A DNA stretch of 6,284 bases from Bordetella parapertussis. Its GTDB lineage: Bacteria > Pseudomonadota > Gammaproteobacteria > Burkholderiales > SG8-41. Shown piece by piece: positions 6,061-6,284 of the stretch; the stretch's first letter is position 1, and each line of letters begins with the position of its first letter. The DNA lies in assembly GCA_945870465.1 (NCBI GenBank), contig CAMBSS010000218.1:1-6284 (forward strand), written 5' to 3'. The notes beneath the pieces are model-generated. The model was given only the letters and a program-made list of their open reading frames with translations. It ran no database searches and was not told where the DNA came from. The position numbers and the translations under genes are program-made.

Positions 6061-6284
6061 GGGTCTTCGGGAAGTCGAGTGGGTGATTTTGGATCATTTT
6101 AGAGGGCTGGCAACATGCAAGTGAGGATTTTCAACCGCAGATATTCTTCGTCACGCAATCCGTATGCGCGTCGCTGGATGACGCGAATCTTGTTGTTCAG
6201 GCCTTCGACGAATCCGAGCGATACCTTGTTTTCCGGCTTGCAATAAGCGGCGATTCCATCCCAATGTCGATCAATCATTTCGGC
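6061..6284 (-). mobile_element. ISL3-family insertion sequence, terminal part with probable inverted-repeat end
   Basis: The transposase fragment at 6099-6284 identifies the element. About 40 nt beyond its stop lies GGGTCTTCGGGAAGTCGAGT (from 6061), which has the GG-plus-CTTC look of ISL3-family ends and is the probable terminal inverted repeat. The family duplicates 8 bp on insertion, so TGTTTTTT at 6053-6060 is a candidate target duplication. The other end is outside the window, so neither the repeat nor the duplication can be confirmed here. Confidence 0.55.
6099..6284 (-). CDS. ISL3-family transposase, C-terminal fragment (5' end outside window)
   Basis: On the minus strand the frame is open from 6284 to the TAA at 6099-6101, giving the last 61 residues. 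It contains GFVEGLNNKIRVIQRRAYGL followed by RDEEYLRLKILTCMLPAL, the characteristic end of ISL3-type DDE transposases. The glutamate of VEGLNNKIR (codon 6204-6206) is the third catalytic acid of the DDE triad; the two aspartates lie beyond the window edge. The fragment shows no frameshift or stop, so the gene may be intact. The transposase reads toward the operon, in the same direction as its genes, and ends 244 bp before the CitE-like start, so readthrough from the IS could contribute to operon expression. Confidence 0.9.
   Translation of the reverse strand, partial: AEMIDRHWDGIAAYCKPENKVSLGFVEGLNNKIRVIQRRAYGLRDEEYLRLKILTCMLPAL

Overview
The window looks like an accessory catabolic region of a GC-rich betaproteobacterium, most likely in the Burkholderiales. 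The main clue is two adjacent Bug-type (TctC-like) periplasmic solute receptors, a family greatly expanded in that order. They sit with a CaiB/BaiF CoA-transferase, a CitE-like lyase and a lactonase-like amidohydrolase. The assignment rests on gene content and base composition only.

Layout on the + strand: the C-terminal end of an IS4-type transposase (1-258, +); a 49-bp G-rich gap between convergent genes; then five complete genes on the minus strand, transcribed from right to left. In transcription order these are a CitE/HpcH-HpaI-like lyase (5855-4902), Bug receptor 1 (4769-3804), Bug receptor 2 (3794-2814), a CaiB/BaiF CoA-transferase (2744-1326) and an amidohydrolase-2 protein (1174-308). 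A 205-bp non-coding region with an inverted repeat lies upstream of the lyase. The window closes with the terminal part of an ISL3-type element (about 6061-6284) carrying the transposase C-terminus on the minus strand.

The five genes read as one catabolic operon. The receptors would capture a carboxylate in the periplasm, the CoA-transferase would activate an acid as its CoA thioester, the CitE-like enzyme would cleave a C-C bond of a hydroxyacyl-CoA, and the amidohydrolase would open or isomerise a lactone. The substrate cannot be read from the sequence, and no TctA/TctB membrane subunits or regulator are present in the window.

The most notable non-coding structure is a pair of 101-nt repeats (1202-1302 and 4795-4895) in opposite orientation. 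They align without gaps at 84 of 101 positions by hand count. Each has MITE-like inverted termini and a perfect internal hairpin, and together they bracket the CoA-transferase and both receptors. I saw no CRISPR array, tRNA, rRNA or clearly new defence-type system.
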